Positions 6,499-7,031 of a DNA stretch of 7,031 nt are shown in pieces. The stretch is taken from contig JAWUVP010000025.1 in assembly GCA_034112285.1 (NCBI GenBank), positions 1-7,031 on the forward strand. The letters are read 5' to 3'. A program made the position numbers and the translations under genes. This DNA is from JAWUVP01 sp034112285. GTDB taxonomy: Bacteria; Pseudomonadota; Gammaproteobacteria; JABDGN01. Positions within the stretch are counted from its first letter, which is position 1. Every line of letters starts with the position of its first letter. Below the pieces are notes generated by a model. It saw only the letters and a list, made by a program, of their open reading frames with translations, ran no database searches and had not been told where the DNA came from.

Positions 6499-6919
6499 TC
6501 CTCAAATGCCAGAAACTAACATTATACCACCGCCTAAGCCCTCCCTGTTTCTCGACCCCGCCCTCAAGAATATTGATACCATCATGAAGCAATATTGGGA
6601 CGATTATACAGAGCTGTATCGCATCGTCGAAGAAAAAAAACAAATTAAAGAAAACCAAAGCGAAACGAGCGGTTTAGATACGGCCCCCAAGCCCATAAAA
6701 AAGAAAAAGCCTGACGCTAACGACTCAACCCTTTTCGGCGGCCCATTACGTGGCACGCCGTTACGCCAACGCCTTTATGAGCAACATTGCTACTTGCGAG
6801 AAAAAATACTGACCACAGGTGCAGCCATTACCCCCAGAGCACAAGCCCATAACCGAAAATTCCCGCATGAAACACTGGAAGCAGTCACTGCGGCACTGTT
6901 GCAAAAAAAGTATACCTAG
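6491..6919 (+). CDS. Hypothetical protein, 3' end truncated and replaced by IS26-like end
   Basis: The frame gives 142 residues, but only about the first 133 are of chromosomal origin: from 6892 the codons read through the terminal repeat of the following insertion sequence, adding ALLQKKYT. The native gene therefore once extended further. I do not recognise the family. The N-terminus is proline-rich (IIPPPKPS, 11-18). A probable helix follows (about 23-55, rich in K, E, Y), then a charged low-complexity linker with a basic run KPIKKKKPD (67-75), then LFGGPLRGTPLRQRLYEQH (81-99) and a basic tail. There is no signal peptide or membrane segment. GAGGAA (6480-6485) lies five bases before the ATG, supporting a genuine start. 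Its base composition looks more GC-rich than the AT-rich dipeptidase unit beside it, hinting at a different origin. Confidence 0.65.
   Translation: MINPQMPETNIIPPPKPSLFLDPALKNIDTIMKQYWDDYTELYRIVEEKKQIKENQSETSGLDTAPKPIKKKKPDANDSTLFGGPLRGTPLRQRLYEQHCYLREKILTTGAAITPRAQAHNRKFPHETLEAVTAALLQKKYT
6892..6905. repeat. Left terminal inverted repeat of the IS26-like element
   Basis: GGCACTGTTGCAAA matches the IS26 end from memory. It overlaps the last codons of the truncated gene that starts at 6491. The matching right end is outside the window. Confidence 0.8.
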
Positions 6920-6953
6920 CTATGATCGTACTTTTATTCAGGAGAACTCAGGG

Positions 6954-7031
6954 ATGATCAAAATTAAACGCTTTAAAGATGAACATAATGCATTCAAATG
7001 GAAGCATTTTGAAGGTGACATTATTTTATGG
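6954..7031 (+). CDS. IS6-family transposase, N-terminal fragment
   Basis: Twenty-six residues are visible, including FKWKHFEGDIILW, which matches the conserved start of IS26-group transposases (FKGRHFxxDIILWxVRWYC). AGGAG (6940-6944) lies nine bases before the ATG. There is no zinc ribbon ahead of this region, unlike the other IS6 transposase in the window. The catalytic DDE residues lie beyond the right edge, so integrity cannot be assessed. Confidence 0.88.
   Translation, partial: MIKIKRFKDEHNAFKWKHFEGDIILW

Larger units (their letters stand above)
6892..7031 (+). mobile_element. IS6-family (IS26-like) element, left end, running off the right edge
   Basis: The element begins with GGCACTGTTGCAAA (6892-6905), identical to the 14-bp terminal repeat I know for IS26. 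The transposase ATG follows 62 bases inside, a spacing typical of that group. The base before the end is C6891; the eight bases GTCACTGC (6884-6891) should be repeated beyond the right end if a simple insertion duplicated its target. This element differs from the zinc-ribbon IS6 at 3856-4809 in both ends and transposase. Confidence 0.85.

Noticed and set aside
6446..6658. 70-residue minus-strand frame opposite the gene at 6491
   Set aside because: It overlaps the better-supported plus-strand gene with a ribosome site. Its phenylalanine runs come from the complement of lysine/glutamate codons, and it lacks its own ribosome site.
3856..6905. Composite transposon formed by the two IS6-family elements around the dipeptidase unit
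   Set aside because: The two elements have different terminal repeats (GGTTTTGTCAAAATTGAG and GGCACTGTTGCAAA) and different transposases, so they would not act as a pair.
1..7031. CRISPR arrays, tRNA or rRNA genes, riboswitches
   Set aside because: No regularly spaced repeats, cloverleaf structures or conserved RNA motifs were seen on either strand.

Overview
The window looks like an AT-rich proteobacterial chromosome segment, most likely gammaproteobacterial. The supporting evidence is the OmpR/EnvZ-style two-component genes, the gene density, the Shine-Dalgarno sites and the insertion sequences present. The AT bias and density of IS debris would fit a host-associated or intracellular lineage such as Legionellales, but that placement is a guess.

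Layout, left to right. At 1-~135 lies the 5' end of an IS30-family element whose minus-strand transposase runs off the left edge. At 142-3597 is a tight minus-strand operon transcribed right to left: sensor histidine kinase, then an MFS transporter of sugar-porter type, then an OmpR-family response regulator. Its intergenic gaps are 5 and 13 bases. At 3655-4818 is a mobile-element wedge: an undefined stretch (3655-3727), a 128-bp MITE-like element with imperfect terminal inverted repeats (3728-3855), and a 954-bp IS6-family element (3856-4809) with perfect 18-bp ends. The IS6 transposase carries an internal TAA directly after its catalytic glutamate. At 4819-6396 is a second minus-strand unit: an unrecognised 187-aa protein followed by an M19-type (renal dipeptidase-like) protein, probably driven by an extended -10 promoter near 6470. 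From 6491 a plus-strand gene of unknown function begins, but its 3' end is cut off by a second, different IS6-family element that starts at 6892 with IS26-type ends and whose transposase leaves the window at the right edge.

Functionally, the operon combines a sensor, a transporter and a regulator, which suggests transport-linked sensing of a small solute. The dipeptidase unit lies upstream on the same strand, so the two may once have been contiguous before the IS6/MITE insertions. The window is best read as ordinary accessory metabolism and signalling genes remodelled by at least three unrelated insertion sequences. I do not see a clear novel defence or RNA system. The most notable points are the transporter placed between kinase and regulator, the metal-site-altered M19 protein, the MITE abutting an inactivated IS6, and the gene truncated by an IS26-like end.
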